Assembly: GCA_016718845.1 (NCBI GenBank)
Contig: JADKCK010000001.1
Location: forward strand, 1 to 64,000
DNA length: 64,000 nt
Source of the DNA: Sphingobacteriales bacterium
GTDB taxonomy: Bacteria; Bacteroidota; Bacteroidia; Chitinophagales; UBA2359
Direction: 5' to 3'
Part shown: positions 9,768 through 19,609 of the stretch, one piece after another
Position numbering within the stretch: position 1 is the stretch's first letter
How the letters are laid out: each line of letters starts with the position of its first letter
Notes under the pieces: model-generated
Seen by the model: only the letters and a program-made list of their open reading frames with translations
The model's database searches: none
Told to the model about the DNA's origin: nothing
Position numbers and translations under genes: made by a program

Positions 9768-11105
9768 TTACAATCCATATCTACTGAATTGTTTGTTCCA
9801 ATTGTTTTTGTTGATTATTGATAAAATTTTCCAATCTAATCTCCAATTCCTGGACAAACCGTGTTTGAGCCGCATAAGGATTTTTGATTTATGGAGTTCA
9901 AAAAGATTTCCAATAAGTTGGATATCTTCTGGTGCATCTTTACAAATTTTTTGTAAGATATCAACCTCTTTTTGTCGTTGTTGTTCTTGTTTGTCCATCA
10001 TAAGGGTATTTGAATTGTAAATTTTGTTAAAAATATCAGCAACACGGTGGTCAATGATACCATCGCGATACCACAGTATTTGAATTGCTATCAATTCTTG
10101 ATGTGAAATTAAGCCAATAGTTGGATCTTCTTCTTGAATCTCATGTTGTGCCATCAATAATTTTTCTAAAATAGTAGCCCTAATATGCGGTTTATATGGA
10201 CCCAATCCTTCTTGTCCTGTACGTCTAAACGCTTCACGGTGTTCTGGATTACTGCGATTTTCAACTAAATAATCACGTATTTCCATTAAAGGCGACATCC
10301 ATTCTTCGCCATTATCAATTAAACCAGCCATAGATTTATCTTTGTTGATAACAGTACAGACCCAACAACCAAAACGTGAATTACCACAAGAAGGAGTAGT
10401 TGTATCAATAACTAAAGGACAATCACCACCACTAGCATTATTATACAGCGTTACTAACTCTCGGTTATGTCCTCCCCATGCTGGGGGATTTTGTAGTAAA
10501 TATTGCCAAACTTCAGTAGTTAATACATCTTTTATGGGAGCATAAACAAAAGCATTCGGCAAAACATGTTTACGCAAACGTTGCCCAAATATTCCATGTT
10601 TTTTAATGGAGTTAGCACGGTTGCTACTTTCATCTGATCTTGTACCCAATAAAATAATAGCCTCTCCTGCTTCGTTTATTTTTTCTAAAATAAATTTGGT
10701 AGTAGGATTAATTTTTAGTCGTTCCGTACACCATCGAAACAGACTATTTGGGGCAGGATAACCTCTTCCTATTAAATTTAACCAAAAGGTATCCTCCAAT
10801 TTGGGTGTTGTTCGTTCTACCAAAATATTTAATCCATCTTTTACCGCTGCAATTTGGATAGCATTTAGAGTTCTTTCAGTAAATTCCAGTATTTTGGGAT
10901 TTTCCACTAAAGTGTTATTACATACCACATAAATTTGGCGCATGTTTTTAAACATTGGATCTATAGGTTTTAATGCATTCCAAACCAATTGTAATAACAT
11001 TGTACTATCTTTTCCTCCACTAAAACCAATTATCCATGGGCGGTTATTGTCATCCATTAAAAATTGGTCGCGAATTTCGCTTTCTATAAATTTTACGTCA
11101 AGCAT
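9768..11105 (-). CDS. dndC: DndC, DNA phosphorothioation sulfurtransferase
   Basis: 445 aa from the ATG at 11105, chosen over an in-frame ATG 42 bases upstream that sits only about 20 bases from the promoter box. The PP-loop SGGKDST is at 29-35, as in PAPS-reductase-like enzymes. A cysteine set GDCPLV, SCGNSRFGCWVC fits the 4Fe-4S ligands of DndC, and FRWCTERLKINP and GTRSDESSNRA are also typical. The enzyme activates and transfers sulfur to the DNA backbone. No dndA cysteine desulfurase is in the cluster, so a chromosomal IscS must supply sulfur. First gene of the cluster. Confidence 0.93.
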   Translation of the reverse strand: MLDVKFIESEIRDQFLMDDNNRPWIIGFSGGKDSTMLLQLVWNALKPIDPMFKNMRQIYVVCNNTLVENPKILEFTERTLNAIQIAAVKDGLNILVERTTPKLEDTFWLNLIGRGYPAPNSLFRWCTERLKINPTTKFILEKINEAGEAIILLGTRSDESSNRANSIKKHGIFGQRLRKHVLPNAFVYAPIKDVLTTEVWQYLLQNPPAWGGHNRELVTLYNNASGGDCPLVIDTTTPSCGNSRFGCWVCTVINKDKSMAGLIDNGEEWMSPLMEIRDYLVENRSNPEHREAFRRTGQEGLGPYKPHIRATILEKLLMAQHEIQEEDPTIGLISHQELIAIQILWYRDGIIDHRVADIFNKIYNSNTLMMDKQEQQRQKEVDILQKICKDAPEDIQLIGNLFELHKSKILMRLKHGLSRNWRLDWKILSIINKNNWNKQFSRYGL

Positions 11106-11167
11106 TTTTTGTTTTTTGTTGTTAGCAAAAGTAAACTCAATTATCAAATGAGCCTCTTATCCCGCCG

Positions 11168-11175
11168 CAAAGATA
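11168..11175 (-). promoter_or_regulatory. Promoter -7 box for the Dnd cluster
   Basis: On the minus strand this reads TATCTTTG, the Bacteroidota -7 consensus TAnnTTTG, 63 bases before the chosen dndC start. The -33 element is only partly matched (CTTG about 19 bases further up). Confidence 0.6.
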
Positions 11176-11307
11176 CAACCAAACCTATTATAAGCAAGTA
11201 TCTCCAAAAAACTTTAACATTTAGTTAATTCCCCCCCCCTAAACGTTAAAAAAACTTAAAAACCACCAAAAAACATAACCATTTTTAGATAGTTACAAAA
11301 ATTAGTG

Positions 11308-11315
11308 TATCTTTG
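11308..11315 (+). promoter_or_regulatory. Promoter -7 box
   Basis: TATCTTTG on the plus strand, 64 bases before the ATG at 11379; it fits the TAnnTTTG consensus and would drive the gene divergent from dndC. Confidence 0.55.
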
Positions 11316-11378
11316 TATTGTGTTTAGCTAAAACACCTTTTGTACCCAATTTTTAACCTAAAAAAAAATACCTTGTTT

Positions 11379-12092
11379 ATGGAACAAGTTCGCAAATTTA
11401 AATGCAAAGCCATTGAGCTATTAATTATCGGCGAAACCATTGCTACCGTAGCCGCCACACATGTTGAGGCATTGGCAAGGACCTTTTACCCTCGCTTATT
11501 TCGATGAGCTAAAAACCAACATCACCAAAAACCTACACCGATGTACTAGGCGTTGATAACGCCCAACAAATGAAAGATGCTACCCAACTACTAGGCATGA
11601 TGAAACCCGCAAAAAACGATTTAGTGGACTTTAACAAACAACTTACCTTTGATTTTAGAAAAAACGCCACCCGCCTAAAACAACTAAAAGACCAATTAGG
11701 CTTTACTACCCACTATGCCAAGCTAAAAAGCGGCGACCAAGAAAACTTTATACAGCTACTTGCAAAGTTTAAAACCAATATGTTAGCCGACACAAAAACC
11801 GAAATACTAACCCAAGGCACCGACCAACCTCATAGACCGTATTTTGGGCTATGCCACCCCTAAAAATGCCAACGTAACCCAAGAGGTAGGTAAATTATTG
11901 CGTAAAACTACACAACAAGACATAAGCACCCTAAACGACCTCTACGACCAACTGATACTTATCAACAACATTGCCCGCCGCTCGAATTTAAGCGATACCG
12001 TAAAAAAAACATTCTCGTTTCCGGCATTGCTCAAAAACCTAAATAACCACGGCACAACCACTCCACGATACCGACAACACACCGCCAACTAA
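11379..12092 (+). pseudogene. Uncharacterised helical protein, frameshifted
   Basis: No function recognised. Three frame segments join into one protein of about 235-240 aa: MEQVRKFKCKAIELL from 11379, a middle part with TYTDVLGVDNAQQMKDATQLL, and a last part with YATPKNANVTQEVGKLLRK ending at 12092. It is rich in charged residues and predicted helices, with no signal peptide or catalytic motif. Breaks lie near 11480-11520 and near 11830. It is divergent from the Dnd cluster, with its own -7 box. Whether the breaks are real is unknown. Confidence 0.5.
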
Positions 12093-12220
12093 CTAAACCT
12101 GCCATAAATAACAATGGCGAGCATTACCCAAATGTCGCTATACTTGTCCATGCTGTATTATACAAATGCCCCTGGCACAAACAAATAGTTCAGACTACCA
12201 TACATATCTTCTCAAAACCC

Positions 12221-12562
12221 AAAGAGTTAATGCTGCTATCAAAAGAGTTAATGCTGCTATCAAAAGAGTTAATGCTGCTATCAAAAGAGTTAATGCTGCT
12301 ATCAAAAGAGTTAATGCTGCCAAAAGAGTTAATGCTGCTACCAAAAGAGTTAATGCTGCTCCAAAAGAGTTAATGCTGCTATCAAAGAGTTAATGCTGCT
12401 ATCAAAAAGAGTTAATGCTGCTACCAAAGAGTTAATGCTCTACCAAAAGAGTTAATGCTGCTACCAAAAGAGTTAATGCTGCTACCAAAAAGTTAATGCT
12501 CAACCAAAAGTGAATGCTCCAAGGGAGTTAATGCTGCTACCAAAAGAGTTAATGCTCTACCA
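12221..12562 (+). repeat. About 17 tandem copies of a 21-bp repeat
   Basis: The unit is close to AAAAGAGTTAATGCTGCTATC. About 17 GTTAATGCT cores can be counted; the first units are near-identical and 21 bp apart, and later ones drift (CTACC for CTATC, missing GCT, one GTGAATGCT). In the first half the 21-bp spacing reads in frame as a heptapeptide repeat (RVNAAIK), but the frame is lost in the second half, so coding is not supported. It sits between a broken gene and the TPP riboswitch promoter. Confidence 0.9.
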
Positions 12563-12668
12563 AAAAGTAGTTAGTCCTATTTCATCAATCCCACTAACAG
12601 ACGCAAACACGCCCCAAACCAGCAGCCAAAACTCAACAGTCAAAAGCCATTTTCCCATAAAAAAGCCG

Positions 12669-12676
12669 TACCTTTG
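12669..12676 (+). promoter_or_regulatory. Promoter -7 box before the TPP riboswitch
   Basis: TACCTTTG fits TAnnTTTG and lies about 20 bases before the riboswitch aptamer, so transcription would begin just ahead of it. Confidence 0.6.
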
Positions 12677-12694
12677 TACCCAGTTTTGGTGTAG

Positions 12695-12767
12695 TAAGTA
12701 GGGGTGCCACTGTTGGCTGAGATTATACCCTCTGAACCTGATGCGGATAATACCGACGCAGGAAACA
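12695..12767 (+). promoter_or_regulatory. TPP riboswitch (THI element)
   Basis: The conserved blocks occur in order: GGGGTGCC, then GGCTGAGA followed by TTATACCC, CTGAACCTGAT, GCGGATAATACC and GACGCAGGAAA. This is the thiamine pyrophosphate aptamer core. It lies in the leader of the TonB-dependent receptor starting at 12884, which implies that thiamine represses that receptor. Confidence 0.95.
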
Positions 12768-12774
12768 TACACAC

Positions 12775-12814
12775 CCAAAAGCAAATCTTTTTTGTACAAA
12801 AGATTTTGCTTTGG
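12775..12814 (+). promoter_or_regulatory. Likely riboswitch expression-platform hairpin
   Basis: A long imperfect stem (CCAAAAGCAAATC against GATTTTGCTTTGG) starts about 10 bases after the TPP aptamer. It lacks a clear U tract right after it, so it may act by structure switching near the start region rather than as a simple terminator. A second hairpin (CTACAC with GTGTAG) lies at about 12848-12882, just before the ATG. Confidence 0.45.
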
Positions 12815-12883
12815 TATGTTTATATCAGATTTTCTCTCTCCGTTTACTACACTTTTTTTTATCATCAAAAAGAAGTGTAGCAC

Positions 12884-15198
12884 ATGTTTCACAAAATTAC
12901 TGTATTTTTTATGTTGTGCCTTTTGGCGCAAATGCGTTTAGGGGCGCAAACATTTTTGCTAAATGGCAACGTTAGTACCCTAACTTACGAGCCGCTCGAG
13001 TTGGCAAGTGTGCAAATAAAAGGCATTACCGACACCAGCCTATTAACCGATGCCAAAGGTGCTTTTGCGGTGCTGCTGCCAAGTGGCAACTCTACGCTGC
13101 ACATTATCTATGTGGGGTATCAGTTCCCGCGCACCACAAGGCATAAATGGCAGCAATAGCAATGTGTCTAAAGCCCAATTAGACCGTCAGAACAACGGGC
13201 AAGACCTACCATTTTTGCTACAACTTACGCCCTCGGCGGTTGTCACCTCCGATGCAGGGGCGGGCGTAGGCTACACAGGCATTAGGCTGCGCGGCTCCGA
13301 TGCCACCCGCATCAATGCCACCATCAACGATATGCCACTCAACGACCCCGAGTCGCACCAAGTGTACTGGGTTAATTTACCCGATATTGGCGCCTCGACG
13401 GACAACATAGAAATACAACGCGGCATAGGCTCGTCTACAAACGGAGCAGGGGCTTTTGGGGGCAGCATTAACATACAAACCCTAAAACGCAATGCCGTTG
13501 CGTATGCACAACTATCAAACAGTTATGGCTCGTTTAACACCCAAAGGCACTCGGTAGGCATGGGTACGGGCATGTTAAACAAATACTTTACCCTCGATGC
13601 TCGGCTGTCGTATATTGCCTCTGATGGCTACATAGACCGAGCCTCATCTAACCTAAAATCGTATTTTTTGGCGGGCAACTACTACGGCAATAGGCACTCG
13701 CTGCGGCTATTGGCTTTTGGCGGACACGAGATAACCTATCAAGCCTGGGAGGGCGTACCTGCCGAAATAATAGACACTAACCGCACCTACAACCCTTATA
13801 CCTACGATAATCAGGTAGACGATTATCGCCAAAACCACTATCAGCTACACTATGGCTATCAGTTGGCAAGCCGCCTAACGCTTAAGTTAGGTTTGCACTA
13901 TACCAAAGGCAGCGGTTTTTACGAGCAATACCAAACCAACCAAGATTTGGCAAGCTATGGGCTAAACAACACAACCGTCTACAACACAGCTAATGGCGAT
14001 ACTACCTTAATAACAAACACCGATTTGGTGCGCCGCAAATGGCTCGACAACGATTTTTATGGCGCCACTTATGCCCTACTGTTTAAGCCACAAAAGGGCG
14101 AGTTTATGCTCGGCGGGGCGCTTAATCAATACGACGGCAAACATTTTGGCGAGCTAATTTGGGCACAATTTGCCGCTAATAGTCAAATTAGGCAACCTTA
14201 TTACAACAGCAAAGGCTTAAAAACCGATGGTACTATTTTTGTTAAGATGAGTTATCCCATCGCCCAAAAGCTAAACGCCTTTGCCGACGTGCAGTATCGC
14301 CAAATAAACTACCAAATTACGGGCAACGACGACGGACAAGACAGCTTAGCCCTTGACCTAAACTACCATTTTTAACCCCAAAGCAGGTATCAATTATACC
14401 CTTAATACCAACAATCAGGTGTCGGCATCGTTTGGCATTGGCAACCGCGAGCCTACCCGCAGCAATATAATAGACAATGCCACCCCACCAAAACCCGAGC
14501 GCCTTGCCGATTTAGAGCTAAATTACACCTACACCAACAACACCAAACATACCCTTGCCCTTACTGCCTATTATATGCACCACAAAAACCAATTGGTGCT
14601 AACGGGCAACTTAAACAATGTAGGCACACCTATCCAACAAAATGTGGGCAGTAGCTACCGCACAGGCATTGAACTTAATGGGGCAACACAACTACACCGC
14701 AAACTGCGCTTTGAGGGTAATGTGGCACTAAGCCAAAACAAAATTGCCAGCTTTGAGCAAACAACCAGCATTTACAGCAACAACTGGGATTGGCTTGCCG
14801 ATACCACCCTTTTGTACAAAAATGTAGCTATTTCGTTTTCGCCCCAAGTAGTGGCGGCGGCAATACTTAGCTATCAGCCGTTTAAAGGTACCGAGATAGC
14901 TTTGACCAGCAAATACGTAGGCAAACAATACCTCGACAATACCCAAAACCCCAACCGAACCCTAAACGCCTATTGGGTAAATAATGCACAGATGAGCTAC
15001 ACCCGAAAAACAAAATGGTGCAAAGAAATTGGCTTTAATGTGCAACTAAACAACCTGCTAAACACCCTCTACGAAGCAAACGGCTGGACATACTTTGTGC
15101 TGTTTAACGAAAACAACACCATAAACTCCACCAACTACAACAATTATTACCCACAAGCAGGCTTTAATTTTTTGGCAGGATTGACACTTAAATGGTAA
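12884..15198 (+). pseudogene. TonB-dependent receptor under TPP riboswitch control, frameshifted
   Basis: Outer-membrane active transporter in three frame segments. Segment 1 (from 12884) has a signal peptide and a carboxypeptidase-like regulatory domain ending IIYVGYQ. Segment 2 (to 14375) has the plug (GIRLRGSDATRINATIND, DIGASTDNIEIQRGIG, GAFGGSINI) and part of the barrel. Segment 3 (to 15198) completes the barrel and ends in a Trp (LAGLTLKW). Breaks lie near 13120 and 14370. The stretch normally linking the regulatory domain to the plug, with its VVVxASR-like strand, is missing. The riboswitch indicates uptake of thiamine or a precursor. The gene may be intact in the organism if the breaks are sequence errors. 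Confidence 0.85.
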
Positions 15199-15851
15199 AA
15201 ACAAAGGATGATTTTAATCGTTAATTACATTTTTGGGTAAAAAAATTTTGTTTTTTTTGTAAAAAACGAACTTTTGGCGAACCGCAGGGGTTTACAACAT
15301 TATACACATAAAAGCCCGCAATTGTTAGTACATTAACAAAGCACAAACTGCTGATAAGCGTATTTTGATCTCCATAGCAGCGTAATATCGGGGCTCTTAT
15401 ACTTTTGTTGTGATTTGGGTATTTTGCATTTTCACACCTAGTTGTATTTGGTTTCTTCGGGACCGGCATTATAATTGCGTTAAGAAATGTGCAAAAATGT
15501 AGCGTTAAGAAAGATATACTGTTTAGCACGCCACACCGAACCAAGAAATAAAACCGATAAACAGCTGTTTGGCGTGCAAGTTTATATCTTTTAGCGGAAT
15601 GTTGCACATTTTAGTCAATTCTACAGCCTTGACTTTTTGGTTACTTTTTTTGTCAAGAAAAGTAACAAACTTTTAATGGGTGGTGAATACTTAAATAATA
15701 CAACATGCCACTTAACAGTTGCCTTCGTTGTATCATGCTTGCTCAATAGGAGTATAAAAAGCTATCATTTGTCAGTTTCCACAACAAAAATAAAAGAACC
15801 AATATCGGTAGCATAAAAACATTTTTCAAACAAAAAAAATAATCAAGGGTT
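15199..15851. other. Intergenic region, no supported gene
   Basis: About 650 bases with no convincing coding sequence. The only structure seen is a 9-bp inverted repeat at 15640-15666 (GTTACTTTT, 9-base loop, AAAAGTAAC). A minus-strand open frame at 15221-15607 has unlikely composition and no family resemblance. Confidence 0.5.
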
Positions 15852-16195
15852 ATGGGAAAATTAATTGTTTCTGTTTTGATGAACGGCTTAGTCGTTTATT
15901 TGCTTGCCAACTTTTTGCCTGGCGTACACGTTACAGGCTTATGGACAGCCATTATTGTGGGCTGTGTAATAGGCTTGATTAACAATTTTGTTAAGCCCAT
16001 TATATCTATAATTGCCATGCCTGTTACGGTACTTACGTTGGGTTTGTTTTCGTTTGTTATCAATGGCTTAATGATACCATTGGCAAGCTATTTGGTTAGT
16101 GGTTTTCATGTTAGTGGTATTTTGTGGGTAATGCTTTTGGCGTAGCTTTATCGCTTGCCAATACCTTTTTGGGCGGATACAGTTTTACCAAATAG
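15852..16195 (+). pseudogene. Phage holin family 4 (YvlD-like) membrane protein, one frameshift
   Basis: About 113 aa when repaired. Four hydrophobic segments, with GCVIGLINNFVKPI and LPGVHVTGLWTAI typical of the YvlD/holin_4_2 family of small inner-membrane proteins, which despite the name are usually not phage genes. The frame ends early at 16145; adding one T in the run near 16137 gives WVMLFGVALSLANTFLGGY and a stop at 16195. Function unknown. A hairpin terminator follows. Confidence 0.8.
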
Positions 16196-16217
16196 AGCAT
16201 CTTAGTGTAATATAACC

Positions 16218-16276
16218 AAACAACAACGCATAAGGCTAATGCACTAACACAGCGCATTAGCCCAGTTGTTGTGTTT
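16218..16276 (+). terminator. Large hairpin, probable terminator
   Basis: Nested arms AAACAACAAC (16218-16227) with GTTGTTGTGTTT (16265-16276), and GGCTAATGC (16234-16242) with GCATTAGCC (16254-16262), just after the holin-like gene. The U tract is weak (GTTT), so termination strength is uncertain. Confidence 0.6.
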
Positions 16277-16506
16277 AGACAATAAAAAAACAGAACTGTT
16301 AGCAACAGTGCAAATAGTTGAACTGTTGCGTGCGTTTTAAAAAAGTTAAGTAGGTAGGATATTATGACTTCGTTTTTTTTGAACACTCTATTAAGTGAAA
16401 TTACGAGCGTATAGCATCATTGCCAAATATCCAATTACTTACAACGCAGAGTAATTATTTTATCAAGATTGGGCAACTAATCTATTTTTTTTGAAAAGAT
16501 TTATCT

Positions 16507-17881
16507 ATGATACAGTCAATAGTAGCAAGCAATGCACAATTGCCTATACAAACGGTTCCGTCTATGTGCCAAAACAGTTTGTTGGGCGGTGTAATTAGCG
16601 AAAGCCAAACAGCGGCGGCAGCCCTGTCACCATATTATTATTTGAACGGTAAAAAAATATTATTAGGCGTATCGGGCAGTATTGCAGCCTATAAAGCCGC
16701 ATTAGTAGTGCGTTTGTTAGTAAAAAATGGTGCCGAGGTGCGCGTAATCATGACCCCCTGCCACTAATTTTGTAAGCCCTTTAACGTTTTCTACCTTGTC
16801 AAAAAACGAGGTTATCACCCAGTTTTTTAGTACACACGAGGGTTTATGGAACAACCACGTAGAACTTGGTTTATGGGCTGATGCCATGTTAGTAGCCCCC
16901 GCAACAGCCACTACCTTAGCCAAAATGGCAAATGGCAATGCCGACAATGTGTTGGTTGCCACCTACCTATCGGCACGCTGCCCGGTATTTATTGCCCCTG
17001 CCATGGATTTAGATATGTGGACACACCCCGCCACTCAACGCAATTTACACTTTTTAGTAACCGAATGTAAAAATCACCTAATACCCGTAGGGCATGGCGA
17101 GTTGGCAAGCGGCTTGATTGGCGACGGGCGCCTTGCCGAACCCGAACAAATAGTTGACTATATCAACCAATACTTTGCAACCAATGGTAAGCTTAGTCGT
17201 CAATAATGCCACCATTGCCCCCTGCAAACCCTGTTGGGCGCAAAACAGTGCTTGGCACCGCTGGTCCCACTCTACGAACCCTCGGCCCTGTGCGTTTTGT
17301 AGGCAACTGTCGACGGGTAAAATGGGGCATTGCCATAGCCGAAGCCGTACACAAATGGTGCGCAAAGTATATTTGGTATTGGGCGAAACAAATTTATTGC
17401 CACAAAATAAAGACATACAGGTAATAAGTGCCCACACAGCACAAGCCATGTACGAGGCTACTACGGCTTTGTTTCCGGAGGCTAACATTGCCATCTTATC
17501 GGCAGCCGTTGCCGATTATACCCCCGTTGAACCACAAAAAGTAAAATTAAAAAAACAGGCGATTTGCTAGTCATCAACCTGCAAAAACACTGACAATTTA
17601 GCTACCTCCGGGCAAAAATAAAAAAAGAGGACAACTTTGGTGGGCTTTTGCCCCGAAACGGATAACGAAGAAGAAAACGCCCGCAAAATTGCAAAATAAA
17701 AACCTCGACCTTATCGTTCTTAACGCTCGCGACGAAGGTGCCGGATTTAGACACGATACCAACAAAAATTGTATTATCGACAAAGAAAACAATAAATACG
17801 AATCTTACCCCAAAATCGAAAGACGAAGTAGCCTGGGATATTATGAATTTGATAGTCAAAAAAATACCTAGTTCGGTGTAA
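16507..17881 (+). pseudogene. coaBC: CoaBC, phosphopantothenoylcysteine decarboxylase/synthetase, many frameshifts
   Basis: Coenzyme A biosynthesis enzyme. The CoaC flavoprotein half shows KKILLGVSGSIAAYKA, APATATTLAKMANGNADN and PVFIAPAMDLDMW. The CoaB half shows the AGPT, DPVRFVGNCSTGKMG region in two frames, then VYLVLGETNLLP, AILSAAVADYTPV and LDLIVLNARDEGAGF. At least five frame changes occur between 16755 and 17830; the natural C-terminus (EVAWDIMNLIVKK) ends at 17881. About 45 residues precede the usual start, so the true start may lie later than 16507. Because CoaBC is normally essential, sequence errors are more likely than true loss. Confidence 0.85.
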
Positions 17882-18020
17882 ATTAATAGCACATTTGGAT
17901 AAAAACAAAAAAAGTATTAACTTTGCCACATTAAACTGCCCAAATTATTATTTTTGGGTATTGATGCCCCTCTAAACTTATTGTCCTTATTTTTTTTATT
18001 AAAACATTCCCTGTCTAAAA

Positions 18021-18568
18021 GTGAAAATCTATCATTCCTGTTCTTTACTTTTATTATCTTTGTATAGTTGTGGTTAATCAGACAATAGCAAACCACAACT
18101 CGCTAAATCTGTCCAAACAAAATGGCAGTAGCCGACACTAGCTTGTTAAACAATGCAGACGCAGCGCCAAATGCCAAAATTACGACGAGTCGTTATAGAT
18201 TCTTACGTCTTTGCCAGCTAATATCCCAAGACGTAGAAGTTATCTACAAAACAGGCTTAGTTTATGCCTATCAAAAAAAGAACTCACCAAAGGCAATAAA
18301 ATGTTTTAACTTAAACCATATTGCTCAGCCCCAATCATGCCAAATCGTATGGCAACGCGGATTATGCTTGTATTTCTGCTCAGTCGCACCGAAGCCGAAG
18401 CCGACCTGCGAAAGCCGTAGAACTAGAACCCAAAATGCTAAATTTCATCATAACTTAGGCGCATTTTTAACAGACGAAAACACCCCCGAAGCCTGTGAAG
18501 AGTTAAAAAAAGCCCGTGATTTGGGCTATAACGACCCGAAGAAGTTTTTAGAGCAGAAATGCAAATAA
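18021..18568 (+). pseudogene. TPR-like lipoprotein, frameshifted
   Basis: A GTG at 18021 opens a short lipoprotein signal (SLLLLSLYSCG) that soon hits a stop. A second frame from 18122 has TPR-like sequence: VIYKTGLVYAYQKKNSPKAI, then FHHNLGAFLTDENTPEACEELKKARDLGY and a C-terminal KC. Together they look like one periplasmic tetratricopeptide protein of about 180 aa with several indels. The function is not known; such proteins mediate protein contacts. Confidence 0.55.
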
Positions 18569-18584
18569 TTTAATTGTTTGGCAG

Positions 18585-19567
18585 ATGAAAACCTCAAAAA
18601 AACAACGAACATTTAATTGTACCCTTTATCTCCGATTATGGTTTTTAGGTAACTTTTGCCTGCAACAGTATATTTTAAGCAGTAACTACTTATTGATGCT
18701 AGCACTATCATCAAAAGTTAAAAATGCTTCGCAACGAATTTGAAGGAATGGTAGAAGATGCCTGAGCAGTGCGTGTACGATGTTTTGTGCGAAGACGAAA
18801 TAAAGCATTTTACAATAGAAATGCAACGCGGCAACTTCTACGACAACCTATTCGAGCGGCTTCAATTTTATGCCTACCAATATACAATACCTTAGTACAA
18901 AGGGCAAGCATGGTTTTCATTGTTTGCTTCTATCTACTGTATTTGCGTAATAGAGGATAAAATAATCAATGACGATACCTCACTCGTGTACTTAATCTCA
19001 CGACGAAAACAACAACCTAATTGGCAAAAACATTGAATTTAGGCTAATAGAACTAAAGGAGTTTCCAAATAAAACAAGCCAATTTTGACCAGTAACCACC
19101 GACAAAGAAAAACTACTCTATACCATGAAATACGCACACCGTATAAAACCCTGAAGATGCTAACCAAATACCGCCATTTTTTAGCGAAGAATGGCTAAGT
19201 GAAGACAATCAAAAAACTCGACACCAGCAAATGTGGCCCGACCAATCCTGCATGCCATATTACTATGGTAAGAGCACGTACCATTTTGGACTACGAAGAA
19301 AAAAAACGTAACGAAGACCGCCAAAAAATGAGACAGGAAGTTAAAGAAGAAGTAAAACAAGAAGTTAAAGAAGAAGTAAAACAAGAAGTTAAAGAAGAAG
19401 TTAAAGAAGAAGTTAAAGAAGAAGTAAAACAAGAAGTATTGATGGAAGAACAAGCCAAAACCATTATAAATCTGTATAAAAAAGGCGTTTCCATCGATTT
19501 TATTGCCGATGTTATGGGTTTATCATCAACCCAAATCGAAACAATTATCAACACCCTTAATCTATAA
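18585..19567 (+). pseudogene. Rpn-family PD-(D/E)XK nuclease/transposase-like, badly degraded
   Basis: Fragments in different frames give, in order, LIVPFISDYGF, MLRNEFEGMVEDA, FYNRNATRQL or its alternate-frame FYDNLFERLQFYAYQYTIP, LIEDKIINDDTSLVYLISRR, and a final intact part (19199-19567) with MVRARTILDYEEKKRNED, a Lys/Glu repeat and VMGLSSTQIETIINTL. This order matches the Rpn recombination-promoting nuclease family (PDDEXK_2). At least six frame changes and in-frame stops are present, more than elsewhere, so real decay is plausible. It probably represents an old mobile or accessory insertion between coaBC and DUF4835. Confidence 0.65.
19338..19440 (+). repeat. Coding low-complexity repeat (KEEVKQEV)
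   Basis: Tandem copies of a roughly 12-24-bp unit built from GAAGTTAAAGAA and GAAGTAAAACAA, encoding alternating KEEV and KQEV. It forms a charged helix before the C-terminus of the Rpn-like protein; such repeats change copy number easily. Confidence 0.8.
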
Positions 19568-19609
19568 ATTTGCTATTAAACACGCAAGTTTAACTATTTT
19601 TTATTTTTT

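Noticed and set aside
12166..12393. 75-codon open frame through the 21-bp repeat (RVNAAIK heptads)
   Set aside because: It exists only because the unit length is a multiple of three; the frame is lost in the second half of the array and there is no start context or family match.
12221..12562. CRISPR array
   Set aside because: Units are contiguous 21-bp tandem copies without unique spacers, and no cas genes are in the window.
15221..15607. 128-codon minus-strand open frame
   Set aside because: Unusual composition, no family resemblance, lies in an otherwise empty intergenic region.
15852..16195. Holin-like gene as evidence of a prophage
   Set aside because: YvlD/holin_4_2 proteins are common chromosomal membrane proteins, and no other phage structural, integrase or lysis genes are nearby.
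16111..16386. 91-codon minus-strand hydrophobic open frame
   Set aside because: Overlaps the end of the holin-like gene and runs antisense through its terminator hairpin; no family resemblance.
19181..19453. 90-codon minus-strand frame rich in Phe
   Set aside because: It is the antisense of the Lys/Glu coding repeat and has no independent support.
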